The notes beneath the pieces were generated by a model. That model saw nothing but the letters and a program-made list of their open reading frames with translations. It ran no database searches and had not been told where the DNA came from. Below are positions 17,008-25,565 of a stretch of 63,117 bases of DNA, in pieces. The stretch is from Pseudomonadota bacterium (GTDB lineage Bacteria > Pseudomonadota > Gammaproteobacteria > Acidiferrobacterales > UBA6901). Where the stretch lies: contig JAKASJ010000019.1 in the NCBI GenBank assembly GCA_021819085.1, positions 1 to 63,117 on the forward strand, given 5' to 3'. The translations under genes and the position numbers were made by a program. The first letter of the stretch is position 1. Each line of letters opens with the position of its first letter.

Positions 17008-17490
17008 TCAGTGAAGGTGCTCTTGGGTTCCATCGAAGATCAGGTCTTCCATCCATGCATAGGCCTGCTCGTGGCCGGGTTGATTGAACAGAACCATCAA
17101 AATCACCCACTTGACCTGCTCAAGCCCGATCTCCTCGGTTTCGAGCGCCATGACGCGATCAATCACGAGCTCGCGGGTTAAGGAATCCAGCACCTCGCTC
17201 TGTTCCAGGAACTGGATGAACCCGCGTGCTGGCAGGCTGATTTTTTTCTGCTCTGCAGCGGAGTAGCAACGCAGCGACGAGGCCTTGGCTGCGGACGGCG
17301 TGTCCACGCCCTGATCACGCAGGCTGGACAGGCCCTCAAGCCAGGAAAAGGCCTTCTTTATTTCGCCGCGCGGAAAACCGGCCTGATAGAGTTCTGCAAG
17401 CAGGGTTTCCTGATCCGGACTGAATTCTGGGCCCTCGTCCATGTAATTCTCGAACAGGTACATGAGCACATCCAGCATATTTTCTTTCAT
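17008..17490 (-). CDS. smg: Smg family protein (DUF494)
   Basis: 160 residues from ATG 17490 (MKENMLDVLMYLFENYMDEG), matching Smg/DUF494: an N-terminal helical block, LLAELYQAGFPRGEIKKAFSWLEGL, RCYSAAEQKKISLPARGFIQFLEQ, LTRELVIDRVMALE, IGLEQVKWVILMVLFNQPGHEQAYAWMEDLIFD. Function unknown; it sits beside dprA and topA in most gammaproteobacteria. The 5' extension of the frame to 17598 has no family similarity. Confidence 0.92.
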   Translation of the reverse strand: MKENMLDVLMYLFENYMDEGPEFSPDQETLLAELYQAGFPRGEIKKAFSWLEGLSSLRDQGVDTPSAAKASSLRCYSAAEQKKISLPARGFIQFLEQSEVLDSLTRELVIDRVMALETEEIGLEQVKWVILMVLFNQPGHEQAYAWMEDLIFDGTQEHLH

Positions 17491-17723
17491 CGCAAGGCCT
17501 ATTTTAAATCTCCGGCTTTTCCCGCCGCGTCGGGATCCAGGTATTCCAGCACAGATCAGCTCCATCCACAGCATGGAGGAATTGCCATGTGGCGTCAATC
17601 CGCCGGTCCCTGGGGTCGCCCAGCGGCGACTTTGTTCTGCCTCCAGTCATGATGAGACACCGGGCACAGTGCTTCGTTCACACTATCGGGTGCGGGTGCC
17701 TTTCGGCGCCACCCAGCCGGACG

Positions 17724-18620
17724 CTACACACACGCTCCGATCTCCTCCAGGACATCGGACGTGTTCTCGACCAGCTTGGCTCCCTGGCGAATCAGCGCGT
17801 GGCAACCCCGCGCCAGCGGCGAGTGGATGGACCCCGGGATCGCGAAAACTTCGCGGCCCTGCTCGGCCCCAAGCCGCGCCGTAATCAGAGACCCGCTGTG
17901 GATTCCGGCCTCCACCACGAGCACTCCGACGCTCATTCCGCTTATGATGCGGTTGCGGCGCGGGAAATTCTCCCGCCGGGGTGCGCTGCCCAGCGGAAGC
18001 TCGGACACGATCGCCCCCTGCCTGGCGATATTATGGGCCAGTTCCCGGTGCTGAGAAGGATAAACACGGTCTATCCCCGTTCCCATCACGCCTATGGTGC
18101 AGCCACCTGCTTGAATCGCAGCATGGTGGGCCGATGCATCGATTCCCAGTGCCAGCCCGGCCGTCACGGTCAGCCCGGCGCGGCTGAGTGCATTTGCGAA
18201 TTCCTCGGCATTTCGTCGTCCTCCCGCCGTCGGATTGCGACTCCCAGTGATGGCAATCTGCGGCCGCACAAGCGCGGCCGGGTCGCCTCGCACGTACAGC
18301 AATGGGGGAGGGTCGGGTATTTCCCGCAATAGTCCAGGATAAGCAGCGTCGTCCATCGTGACTAGGTGCGCCTGGTCCTGGGCAAGCCAGGTGAGCTCGG
18401 CGGAGACACGCCGGGCATCGGGGCCGCCCGCCACGGCATCCACCAGAGGGCTTGACACACCGAGACAATCCTCGAGCTCCGAGCGCGACGCACGGAACGC
18501 ATTTTGCGGCGACCCAAAGCGGCGCAACAGGCTCAGCAGCAACTCTGCGTGTCCGGCCGTGATGCGATGAAGGTCGAGCCAGCAGACCTGCAGGTCTTCA
18601 GTCGTCTCCACGGGTCGCAT
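17724..18620 (-). CDS. dprA: DNA-processing protein DprA (Smf), without C-terminal winged helix
   Basis: 298 residues from ATG 18620. N-terminal helical region, then the DprA Rossmann-like fold: YPGLLREIPDPPPLLYVRGDPAAL, IAITGSRNPTAGGRRNAEEFANAL, VTAGLALGIDASAHHAAI, GCTIGVMGTGIDRVYPSQHREL, FPRRNRIISGMSVGVLVVEAG, GREVFAIPGSIHSPLARGCHALIRQGAKLVE. It loads RecA on incoming single-stranded DNA. It stops at SDVLEEIGACV; most relatives continue for 50-70 residues into a winged-helix domain, and none is readable in any frame before smg. TTG 18659 and GTG 18611 are alternative starts; AAGGA is close before ATG 18620. Confidence 0.88.
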   Translation of the reverse strand: MRPVETTEDLQVCWLDLHRITAGHAELLLSLLRRFGSPQNAFRASRSELEDCLGVSSPLVDAVAGGPDARRVSAELTWLAQDQAHLVTMDDAAYPGLLREIPDPPPLLYVRGDPAALVRPQIAITGSRNPTAGGRRNAEEFANALSRAGLTVTAGLALGIDASAHHAAIQAGGCTIGVMGTGIDRVYPSQHRELAHNIARQGAIVSELPLGSAPRRENFPRRNRIISGMSVGVLVVEAGIHSGSLITARLGAEQGREVFAIPGSIHSPLARGCHALIRQGAKLVENTSDVLEEIGACV

Positions 18621-18645
18621 CGTCCTTAATGCGAAGCGGGCCTGT

Positions 18646-19773
18646 TCAGGGAGTCGCAACCATGTCGTACAGGTTTATGGGGCCTGTTGCCGACATGATC
18701 AAGGCATAACTTACCTTGTCGAAGACCCGGAAGACCATTAACAACCCCTCACCTTCGTTCGGGGTGCGGTATGAATCCTTGGCCACAGGATCGATGCGCT
18801 TGCGGCCGTGGCGCAGAATCCGCAGAACATCACCATCCTTCATGCCGTCGTTGTGTCCAAGATCGATGACAACGACGGACAAGGGACCGAAATCCCCGAG
18901 GTTGTTCGGCGCCGAGATGATGCGTCCGCGCACCCTATGCCCGGGGGGGTGCGGGAAATAATAGGGCAACGGTGGCTGCCGTCTGGGCGCAGCCACCAGC
19001 CGGTCCGAGGGTACGATTTCCTGCCGCGCGCGCGTGACGACGAGTATCGCCGGATCGCCCGGCCGGAGCAGCTTGGCCCTTCCCAGATATACCGCCTGAT
19101 AACCCAGCGTCTTTCCGCTGTCCGGGTCCCTGAGCTGTTTGCCTTGCCGGAAAATCTGGTAGTAGCGGGCGGGATGCGGGCCCAATCCGCGGGCATAGAA
19201 TTTGCTCGCGCTCCCGAGGACAACGTGGTTTTCGAGACCCCCAGCGATATAAGGCGCGTGTTTCAGCTGGTTGCGGCTCACCACCAAAGGACGGGTCAGA
19301 AATGGTCCGATGACGCCCGGGCTGATAGTCGGGATGGCTTGCTTGATAGGCTCGGAGCGTACTTGCGGCTCGAGCTTCACAACGGTGAGCGAAGCCCCGC
19401 CCGTGGGTGACGGGGGCGGTGCCGATGCGCTGGCCGGCTTCGGCGTGGCAGCTTCCGCGGGCGGCGCAGGGGCAAGCGTTGTGGTGCGCAGCAACGTCAG
19501 CTGTGGCTTTCCGTTGACGTATGCAAAAACAATGACATCCCCAGGGTAGATCAGATCGGGATTCTTGATCTGCGGATTAATCGTCCACACTTTGGCCCAT
19601 TGCCAAGGATCCCTCAGAAACCGGGCGGAAATACCCCAGAGCGTGTCGCCGCGGACGACGGTATAACGCTGCGGGTGATCGGGCTTCAGCGCGACCGTGT
19701 CTGCATGCGCGGGCGCGGTTAAAGACAGTAGCAGGCCGAGCACCGCTGCGAATGACGGGATTCTTCGAGCCAT
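18646..19773 (-). CDS. LysM-domain protein, exported
   Basis: 375 residues from ATG 19773. Signal peptide (MARRIPSFAAVLGLLLSLTAPAHA), then one LysM domain (QRYTVVRGDTLWGISARFLRDPWQWAKVWTINPQIKNPDLIYPGDVI) which binds peptidoglycan. A Pro/Ala linker leads to a large beta-rich region (VVSRNQLKHAPYIAGG, KFYARGLG, YYQIFRQGKQLRDPDSGKTLGYQAVYLGRA, GRIISAPNN) seen in the conserved LysM protein encoded upstream of dprA in many gammaproteobacteria. Function unknown, probably envelope-related. Its stop lies within 30 nt of the dprA start, so they are co-transcribed; it is divergent from def. Confidence 0.88.
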   Translation of the reverse strand: MARRIPSFAAVLGLLLSLTAPAHADTVALKPDHPQRYTVVRGDTLWGISARFLRDPWQWAKVWTINPQIKNPDLIYPGDVIVFAYVNGKPQLTLLRTTTLAPAPPAEAATPKPASASAPPPSPTGGASLTVVKLEPQVRSEPIKQAIPTISPGVIGPFLTRPLVVSRNQLKHAPYIAGGLENHVVLGSASKFYARGLGPHPARYYQIFRQGKQLRDPDSGKTLGYQAVYLGRAKLLRPGDPAILVVTRARQEIVPSDRLVAAPRRQPPLPYYFPHPPGHRVRGRIISAPNNLGDFGPLSVVVIDLGHNDGMKDGDVLRILRHGRKRIDPVAKDSYRTPNEGEGLLMVFRVFDKVSYALIMSATGPINLYDMVATP

Positions 19774-19929
19774 GGAGGATATTCCTGGTGGTGTTTTGAT
19801 CGAGTGTAGTCCATCGGGGAAGGCGCGCCAACTCGGTACGGGAAAATTCCGCTTGTTATTCAGCATCATTCAATTCAATGATAAACTACCCTGGTAGCAA
19901 CGAGAATGCCCGCAAGCCGGGCCCCCTCT

Positions 19930-20433
19930 ATGGCGATACTTAATATCCTGCGCTACCCGGATCCGCGACTGCGTCGCATCGCCGAACCCGTCACGGAAGT
20001 CGACGGGGCGGTGCGTACACTGATCGACAGCATGGCTGAAACCATGTACCGGGCACCGGGAATCGGGCTGGCGGCCATCCAGGTGGACGTTTGCCGGCGT
20101 GTCATCGTTGTCGATGTATCCGAACACCGGGATGCGCTGCAGGCATTTATCAATCCACGCATTGTGGAACAGGACGGGCTCCAGGTCATGGAGGAGGGCT
20201 GTCTGTCGGTACCGGGAATTTTTGAACCGGTGGAGCGCGCACGGCGCATTCTCGTGCGCGCTGTGGACCGGGACGGACATGAATTCGAACGCGAAGCGGA
20301 TGGGTTGCTGGCGGTCTGCATTGCGCACGAGATCGATCATCTGGATGGCAAGGTTTTCGTCGATTACCTTTCCCGGCTGAAGCAGAACCGCATCCGCAAG
20401 AAGCTCGAAAAACAGGAAAAGCTGGCCATGTAG
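19930..20433 (+). CDS. def: Peptide deformylase
   Basis: 167 residues from ATG 19930 ([21 protein letters not shown]). The three metal-site motifs are present: [10 protein letters not shown] (GxGLAAxQ), EGCLSVPG (ligand Cys) and HEIDHLDG (two ligand His and the catalytic Glu). It removes the formyl group from nascent proteins. In the first motif Ile-Gln-Val-Asp replaces the common TQVN; the catalytic Gln is kept. First gene of def-fmt-rsmB. The frame start at 19906 is an alternative but lies outside family similarity. Confidence 0.95.
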   Translation: MAILNILRYPDPRLRRIAEPVTEVDGAVRTLIDSMAETMYRAPGIGLAAIQVDVCRRVIVVDVSEHRDALQAFINPRIVEQDGLQVMEEGCLSVPGIFEPVERARRILVRAVDRDGHEFEREADGLLAVCIAHEIDHLDGKVFVDYLSRLKQNRIRKKLEKQEKLAM

Positions 20434-20507
20434 CTTGATGGATGGCTCGACGGACGATACTGCGGCCATCCGCTTTGTCCTCCCAGAAATGAAGGGGAAT
20501 TCGGTCC

Positions 20508-21446
20508 GTGAATCTTGTCTTTGCCGGAACCCCGGAATTTGCCGTTCCATCGTTATGCACCCTGCACGACGCCGGACATCGCATCCTTGCTGTCTATACG
20601 CAGCCTGATCGTCCGGCCGGGCGCGGGCGCCGGGTTTCGGAAAGTCCGGTCAAACAATTCGCCATACACCACGGACTGGGCGTCGTGCAACCGCCGAATT
20701 TCAGGTCCGAGACGGTCATCAATGAACTGCGTGCCCTGGCCCCTGATGCTTTGATAGTCGTCGCCTACGGACTCATCCTCCCTGCGGCGGTACTCGAGGT
20801 TCCGCGCCATGGCTGCCTCAACGTGCATGCATCGCTGTTGCCCCGCTGGCGCGGAGCGGCGCCCATACAGCGGGCAATCGAGGCTGGTGATGCCGTGACC
20901 GGCATCACCATCATGCAAATGGACGCAGGCCTCGATACCGGAGAGATCCTGGACAGCGCGGTGACACCGATTTCCGAAACGGACACCGGCGAAACCCTGC
21001 ATGATCGCTTGGCGGAGCTCGGTGCAGAAACCCTGGTTGCTACCGTGGCACGTCTGGCCGCCGGCGCTGTCACACGGCGCCCGCAGGACCCTGGCGGAGC
21101 AAGTTACGCCGCAAAACTCAGCAAGGAGGAAGCACGCGTCGACTGGCGACAGCCGGCGGAGACGCTGCACCGCAAGATCCGGGCATTCAATCCCTGGCCG
21201 GTGGCGCATACCATCTGGGGGACCCATGTGCTGCGTCTGTGGGAAGTGGGGCCCCTGGGCAGCCGCGCGGACACGGTAATGCCACCGGGGACAGTGGTGG
21301 CCGCAGGCGCCGAAGGCTTGTGCGTACAGACGGGCAGCGGGATTTTGCGCATAACACGACTGCAGATCGAAGGCGGACGACCGCTCGACGCAACCGTCTT
21401 CGTGCGCGGACATGCCCTCGCCGCAGGCACGGTGCTGGATGGCTAG
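20508..21446 (+). CDS. fmt: Methionyl-tRNA formyltransferase
   Basis: 312 residues from GTG 20508, preceded by AAGGGG. Opening VFAGTPEFAVPSLCTLHDAGHRILAVYTQPDRPAGRGRR, the formyl-transfer core LPAAVLEVPRHGCLNVHASLLPRWRGAAPIQRAIEAGD with active-site Asn/His, MQMDAGLDTGEIL, and the C-terminal OB-like domain (YAAKLSKEEARVDWRQPAETLHRKIRAFNPWP). It formylates initiator Met-tRNA using 10-formyl-THF. It overlaps rsmB by 8 nt, so translation is coupled. Confidence 0.96.
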   Translation: MNLVFAGTPEFAVPSLCTLHDAGHRILAVYTQPDRPAGRGRRVSESPVKQFAIHHGLGVVQPPNFRSETVINELRALAPDALIVVAYGLILPAAVLEVPRHGCLNVHASLLPRWRGAAPIQRAIEAGDAVTGITIMQMDAGLDTGEILDSAVTPISETDTGETLHDRLAELGAETLVATVARLAAGAVTRRPQDPGGASYAAKLSKEEARVDWRQPAETLHRKIRAFNPWPVAHTIWGTHVLRLWEVGPLGSRADTVMPPGTVVAAGAEGLCVQTGSGILRITRLQIEGGRPLDATVFVRGHALAAGTVLDG

Positions 21447-22788
21447 GATCGAAACGGGTGTGCCTGCTTTGGCAGGTGCCGCGCGCGCGACGGCCGCTGC
21501 AGCAGTGCACGAGGTCATGCACCGAGGACATTCGCTTGATGCGGTGCTGGACGATGCGCTTGCGCGGCTGGCGCCGGCCCGGCGCGAACGGAACGCATTG
21601 ATCCAGGAACTGGCCTTTGGGACCGTACGTTGGGCGTTCCAGCTCACGCAGGTACTGGGTCTGCTGCTGGAACGGCCGCTAAAGCGCAAGGACAAGGACG
21701 TAGAGGCGTTGCTGCTGGTAGGGCTTTACCAGCTGATCCATCTGCGGACGCCACCGCATGCGGCTGTAGCAGAGACAGTCGCCGCCACCATGCACCTTCA
21801 AAAACCCTGGGCGCGTGGCCTGGTCAATGCCGTGTTGCGCCAGTTTCTTCGCTCCGAGGCTGCACTGCGGGCAAGAATCGAGAACGATCCGGACCTTGCT
21901 TTCAGCCATCCACCGCACTATCTGCGGCGCTTGCAACAGGCGTGGCCGCGGCAGTGGCAGGAAATCTGCATACACAATAACGCACGACCACCGCTGACGC
22001 TGCGCGTGAACTGCATGCGTAACACACGCAGCGACTATCTCGCCGACCTTGCCCGGCACCAGATTGCGGCACATGCGGCAGTGCACCTCGATTGCGGCAT
22101 AACTCTCGAGCGCACGCTGCCGGTGGCACTGCTGCCGGGCTTCGCCCAGGGACTGGTGTCGGTTCAGGATGGGGCAGCGCAGCTCGCAGCGGTCCTTCTC
22201 GATGCGCAGGCCGGCGAGCAGGTGCTCGACGCATGCGCGGCTCCGGGCGGCAAGGCTGCCCACATCCTGGAACGAACGCCGGCGGTCCGTCTTACGGCGG
22301 TCGATATCAATGAGAAGCGGCTTGGCCGTCTGCACGAGAACTTGCTCCGGCTCGGCCTCAGGGCCCGCGTCCTGGTCGGGGACGCGGCGGAGCCGGCCGG
22401 CTGGTGGGATGGGCTCACGTATGACCGGATCCTCCTTGATGCGCCGTGCTCCGGCGCCGGTGTCATTCGAAGGCACCCGGACATCAAGTTGCATCGTACC
22501 GAGGCGGACATGGCCAAGCTGCGCGGGCTTCAAGCCCGGTTGCTCAATGGACTGTGGCCCTTGCTGCGTCCTGGGGGTAAGCTGTTGTACGTCACGTGCT
22601 CCCTATTTCCGGACGAAAATGGCGATCAGATCACGGCTTTCCTGGCGCGCACAGCCGGCGCGGCCGTGACTTCCCTGTCCCCTCCCTGTGGCCAGCCGGA
22701 CAAGACAGGCTGGCAGATTCTGCCCGGGGAATGCGGCATGGACGGGTTTTATTTCTCCTGCTTGCAGAAAAGCCGGAGCGGGGTCTGA
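21439..22788 (+). CDS. rsmB: 16S rRNA m5C967 methyltransferase RsmB
   Basis: 449 residues from ATG 21439, overlapping the fmt stop. N-terminal NusB-like RNA-binding domain (LAFGTVRWAFQLTQVLGLLLERPL, LLVGLYQLIHLRTPPHAAVAETV), then an SAM methyltransferase domain: DACAAPGGKAAHILE, LTAVDINEKRLGRLHENL, the DAPCSGAGVIRRHPDIK motif with one catalytic Cys and VTCSLFPDENGDQI with the other. It methylates C967 of 16S rRNA. Length is usual for the family. Confidence 0.95.
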   Translation: MARIETGVPALAGAARATAAAAVHEVMHRGHSLDAVLDDALARLAPARRERNALIQELAFGTVRWAFQLTQVLGLLLERPLKRKDKDVEALLLVGLYQLIHLRTPPHAAVAETVAATMHLQKPWARGLVNAVLRQFLRSEAALRARIENDPDLAFSHPPHYLRRLQQAWPRQWQEICIHNNARPPLTLRVNCMRNTRSDYLADLARHQIAAHAAVHLDCGITLERTLPVALLPGFAQGLVSVQDGAAQLAAVLLDAQAGEQVLDACAAPGGKAAHILERTPAVRLTAVDINEKRLGRLHENLLRLGLRARVLVGDAAEPAGWWDGLTYDRILLDAPCSGAGVIRRHPDIKLHRTEADMAKLRGLQARLLNGLWPLLRPGGKLLYVTCSLFPDENGDQITAFLARTAGAAVTSLSPPCGQPDKTGWQILPGECGMDGFYFSCLQKSRSGV

Positions 22789-22791
22789 CCT

Positions 22792-23364
22792 ATGAATTGC
22801 TGCAGACTACAGGCCATTGCCGCCGTTTTGCTGCTGTTCGCAGCCAGTGGCGGCGCGACGGCGGCCGATTTCAACGTGCGGGGCGTCCAGACGCAGCTCG
22901 GTTCTCGGGCCCTGGATCTCAGCGCACGGCTCAAACTCAACCTGAGCAGGAAAGCGGAGGAGGCCCTGGACAAGGGCATTCCCCTCAACGTGGTCATCAA
23001 TGTCGACCTGCTCCGGCACAGGCGCATCCTGTGGGACCAGTCGATTGCAAGCTGGAGTCTGCGTCGCAGCCTGCGTTTTCACGCTCTCTCGCGCGAGTAC
23101 CTGGTCAGCGGCGCCGGTGTTGCCGCCGACGGTTACGGCAACTTCTCATCGCTGCAGGATGCGCTGGCCTACCTGGGTAACATCAATGCCCTGCGTCTGT
23201 CTCTCGGGGGACGCAAGCCGATACCGGCCGCGGGTGATTATCGCTTGCGACTGCGCGTCTATCTCGACATCGGCGCACTTCCCTCGCCATTACAGCCTTT
23301 GGCGTATGCCTCTCCCGCCTGGCACCTGAACAGCGGCTGGACCACATGGTCGGTAGAACCTTAA
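22792..23364 (+). CDS. DUF4390 domain protein, exported
   Basis: 190 residues with a signal peptide (AIAAVLLLFAASGGATA, cut before ADFNV). The mature part matches DUF4390: RALDLSARLKLNLSRKAEEALDKGIPLNVVINVDLLRHRRILWDQ, WSLRRSLRFHALSREYLV, FSSLQDALAYLG and YRLRLRVYLDIGALPSPLQPLAYASPAWHLNSGWTTW. The family almost always lies between rsmB and an NtrY-like kinase gene, as here, with a 3-nt gap upstream and a 19-nt overlap downstream. It may act with that periplasm-facing kinase; this is inference from order. Confidence 0.88.
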   Translation: MNCCRLQAIAAVLLLFAASGGATAADFNVRGVQTQLGSRALDLSARLKLNLSRKAEEALDKGIPLNVVINVDLLRHRRILWDQSIASWSLRRSLRFHALSREYLVSGAGVAADGYGNFSSLQDALAYLGNINALRLSLGGRKPIPAAGDYRLRLRVYLDIGALPSPLQPLAYASPAWHLNSGWTTWSVEP

Positions 23365-25565
23365 GTCGCTACGCTACCGGGGTGGCGCCCCTGGCGGTAC
23401 TGTCTGTGCTGCTGGTGGTAGCGCTCGCAATGATGGGTGCAGCCACGCAGAATTCGGCGATTTTCGGTCATCTTTATTCTCCCCTGCTGGTCGTTAACGT
23501 CATCGGAATCGTGGTATTGCTTGCGCTCATTCTGTTCAACCTGCGGCGCCTCTTTGTGCAAATGCGTGCCGGTGTCATGGGGTCGCGGCTTACTCTGAGG
23601 CTTCTGGGATTTTTTGTGGTCCTGGCGGTCGTTCCGGTTTCGGTGGTGTATTTTTTTTCCGTTGAGGCGTTCAGCAGGGGCATCGACAACTGGTTCCATG
23701 TAAAGATCGAACGCGCGCTCAATGACGCACTTGCACTCGGACGGGCGTCGCTCGACATGCGTGAGCACGACTTGGCGCGCAAGTCGCAAGACATGGCTTT
23801 GCAGCTGGCACGCGTACCCGACTCGATGGTTGCACCGCTTCTCAGGAAACTGCGGGCACGGGATCAAGTTTCCGACATCGTCCTGTACAGCCCGCGTGGA
23901 AGAATCATTGCTTCCGGCACCGCGCACCAGGGAGTGGTCTCCGGTTCTGCAGCCGGGCCCAAGGCTGGGTTGATTGAAGAGGTTCTACAAGGCAAGACGG
24001 TTGCCGACCTTGATCCACTACCGCACGGCCGGTTGCGGTTGCGCGTGCTGGTACCGGTCTACCCGAGGAACGGGCACGCCGGCATACGGATACTGCAGGT
24101 ACTCCAGCATGTTCCGTACCGCTACAGCAGGCTTGGCGCAAGCGTGCAGGGAGCATTTGCGCAGTATGAGAAACTGACCTATCTGCGCGGTCCGCTCAAA
24201 TTCGGCATGCTGCTTACACTGACTCTGGTCGCGCTTCTTACGTTGCTTATTGCCACCTGGGCTGCCCTGTTTTCGGCACGACGGCTTGCCACCCCGCTGC
24301 GCGATCTGGCAGATGGGACCCGGGCAGTCGCCCAGGGCAACTACAGCAAGCGTTTGCCGGTCACAGCGAACGACGAACTTGGCGTTTTGGTAAGTTCGTT
24401 CAATGAAATGACCCTTAGAATCCGGCACGCCCAGAACCAGATCAGGCGCAGTCAGCGCGAGGCTGAGGTCGAACGCACCTACCTGGAGACGGTGCTGACC
24501 CATCTTTCGTCTGGCGTGCTGTCGTTCGATACGCGCCAACGACTGCGCACACACAACACCAGCGCCGCCCAGATACTTGGTGCAGACCTGAAGGCGGGCG
24601 CGGGAAAGACGCTACGGTGGCTCGCGGGCAACCAGCCGCAGCTCGAGCCGTTCTTTCAAACGGTGGAGCGTGCTGCCCGGAACGGCCGCGCCGAGTGGCA
24701 TGACCAGGTGACCCTGCCGGGTTTCTCGGGTCAGCGCATCCTGATTGTTCGCGGCACCATGCTCCCAGGCATAGATAGCCGCCGCGGCGGCCATGTGGTG
24801 GTATTTGACGACATCACCACTTTAATACAGGCACAACGCGATGCCGCGTGGGCCGAGGTAGCACGCAGGCTGGCCCACGAAATCAAAAATCCGCTGACGC
24901 CGATCCAGCTTGCGGCCGAGCGAATCCGGCATAAATGCATGGACCGGCTGACTGCGGCTCCGCGCGAAACGCTCGACCGCGCCACGCGCATCATCGTGCA
25001 GCAGGTAGAGGCGATGAAAACCATGGTGAACGCCTTCGCCGATTATGCACGGCCGGTACAGATTTTGCCGCAATCGACGGATCTGAATGTGCTGGTGCGC
25101 GATGTAACGGAGCTGTATCTGGGCCGGCCGGACACGGTTCGAATTGACCTCGATCTGGATGCAGATCTGCCGCCCGCACACGCCGATCCCGACGGCTTGC
25201 GTCAGGTGCTGCACAACCTGCTGCTTAACGCACACGAAGCACTGGCAGCGACGCCGCATCCAAAGATCGGCATCTGCACCCGCCGGGTGCTCCGGGACGG
25301 GCAGCTTTTCATCGAGATGCGGATTTCAGACAACGGGCCGGGATTCGCGCACGCGGTCCGGGACCGGCTGTTTGAGCCCTACGTGACCACCAAGGGAAAG
25401 GGCACCGGGCTCGGGCTTGCGATCGTCAAGAAGATCGTGGAGGAACACGGGGGCATGATTGCGGCTGAGAACCTGGATGGCTCAGGCAGCTGCCTGGTCG
25501 TCTGGCTTCCGGTAGGCGGTCTGGCGCCGGCGCCCGCCAATGCCCGAAGGGAGAGGACAGCATGA
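23346..25565 (+). CDS. NtrY-like sensor histidine kinase
   Basis: 739 residues. Three N-terminal membrane helices (about 12-32 VLSVLLVVALAMMGAA, 40-60 PLLVVNVIGIVVLLALILF, 80-103 LLGFFVVLAVVPVSVVYFFSV), a periplasmic sensor region, a fourth helix (LTLTLVALLTLLIATWAAL), HAMP (TPLRDLADGTRAVAQGNYSKRLPV), PAS (YLETVLTHLSSGVLSFD), HisKA with the phosphorylated His in ARRLAHEIKNPLTPIQLAAERI, and HATPase with LLLNAHEAL, DNGPGF and GKGTGLGLAIVKKIVEEHGG. It overlaps the response-regulator gene by 4 nt (ATGA). Homologues respond to nitrogen or redox state; the signal here is unknown. Confidence 0.92.
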   Translation: MVGRTLSRYATGVAPLAVLSVLLVVALAMMGAATQNSAIFGHLYSPLLVVNVIGIVVLLALILFNLRRLFVQMRAGVMGSRLTLRLLGFFVVLAVVPVSVVYFFSVEAFSRGIDNWFHVKIERALNDALALGRASLDMREHDLARKSQDMALQLARVPDSMVAPLLRKLRARDQVSDIVLYSPRGRIIASGTAHQGVVSGSAAGPKAGLIEEVLQGKTVADLDPLPHGRLRLRVLVPVYPRNGHAGIRILQVLQHVPYRYSRLGASVQGAFAQYEKLTYLRGPLKFGMLLTLTLVALLTLLIATWAALFSARRLATPLRDLADGTRAVAQGNYSKRLPVTANDELGVLVSSFNEMTLRIRHAQNQIRRSQREAEVERTYLETVLTHLSSGVLSFDTRQRLRTHNTSAAQILGADLKAGAGKTLRWLAGNQPQLEPFFQTVERAARNGRAEWHDQVTLPGFSGQRILIVRGTMLPGIDSRRGGHVVVFDDITTLIQAQRDAAWAEVARRLAHEIKNPLTPIQLAAERIRHKCMDRLTAAPRETLDRATRIIVQQVEAMKTMVNAFADYARPVQILPQSTDLNVLVRDVTELYLGRPDTVRIDLDLDADLPPAHADPDGLRQVLHNLLLNAHEALAATPHPKIGICTRRVLRDGQLFIEMRISDNGPGFAHAVRDRLFEPYVTTKGKGTGLGLAIVKKIVEEHGGMIAAENLDGSGSCLVVWLPVGGLAPAPANARRERTA

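Noticed and set aside
20553-21695. 380-residue minus-strand frame opposite fmt
   Set aside because: Long only because of high GC; fmt on the plus strand has all family motifs.
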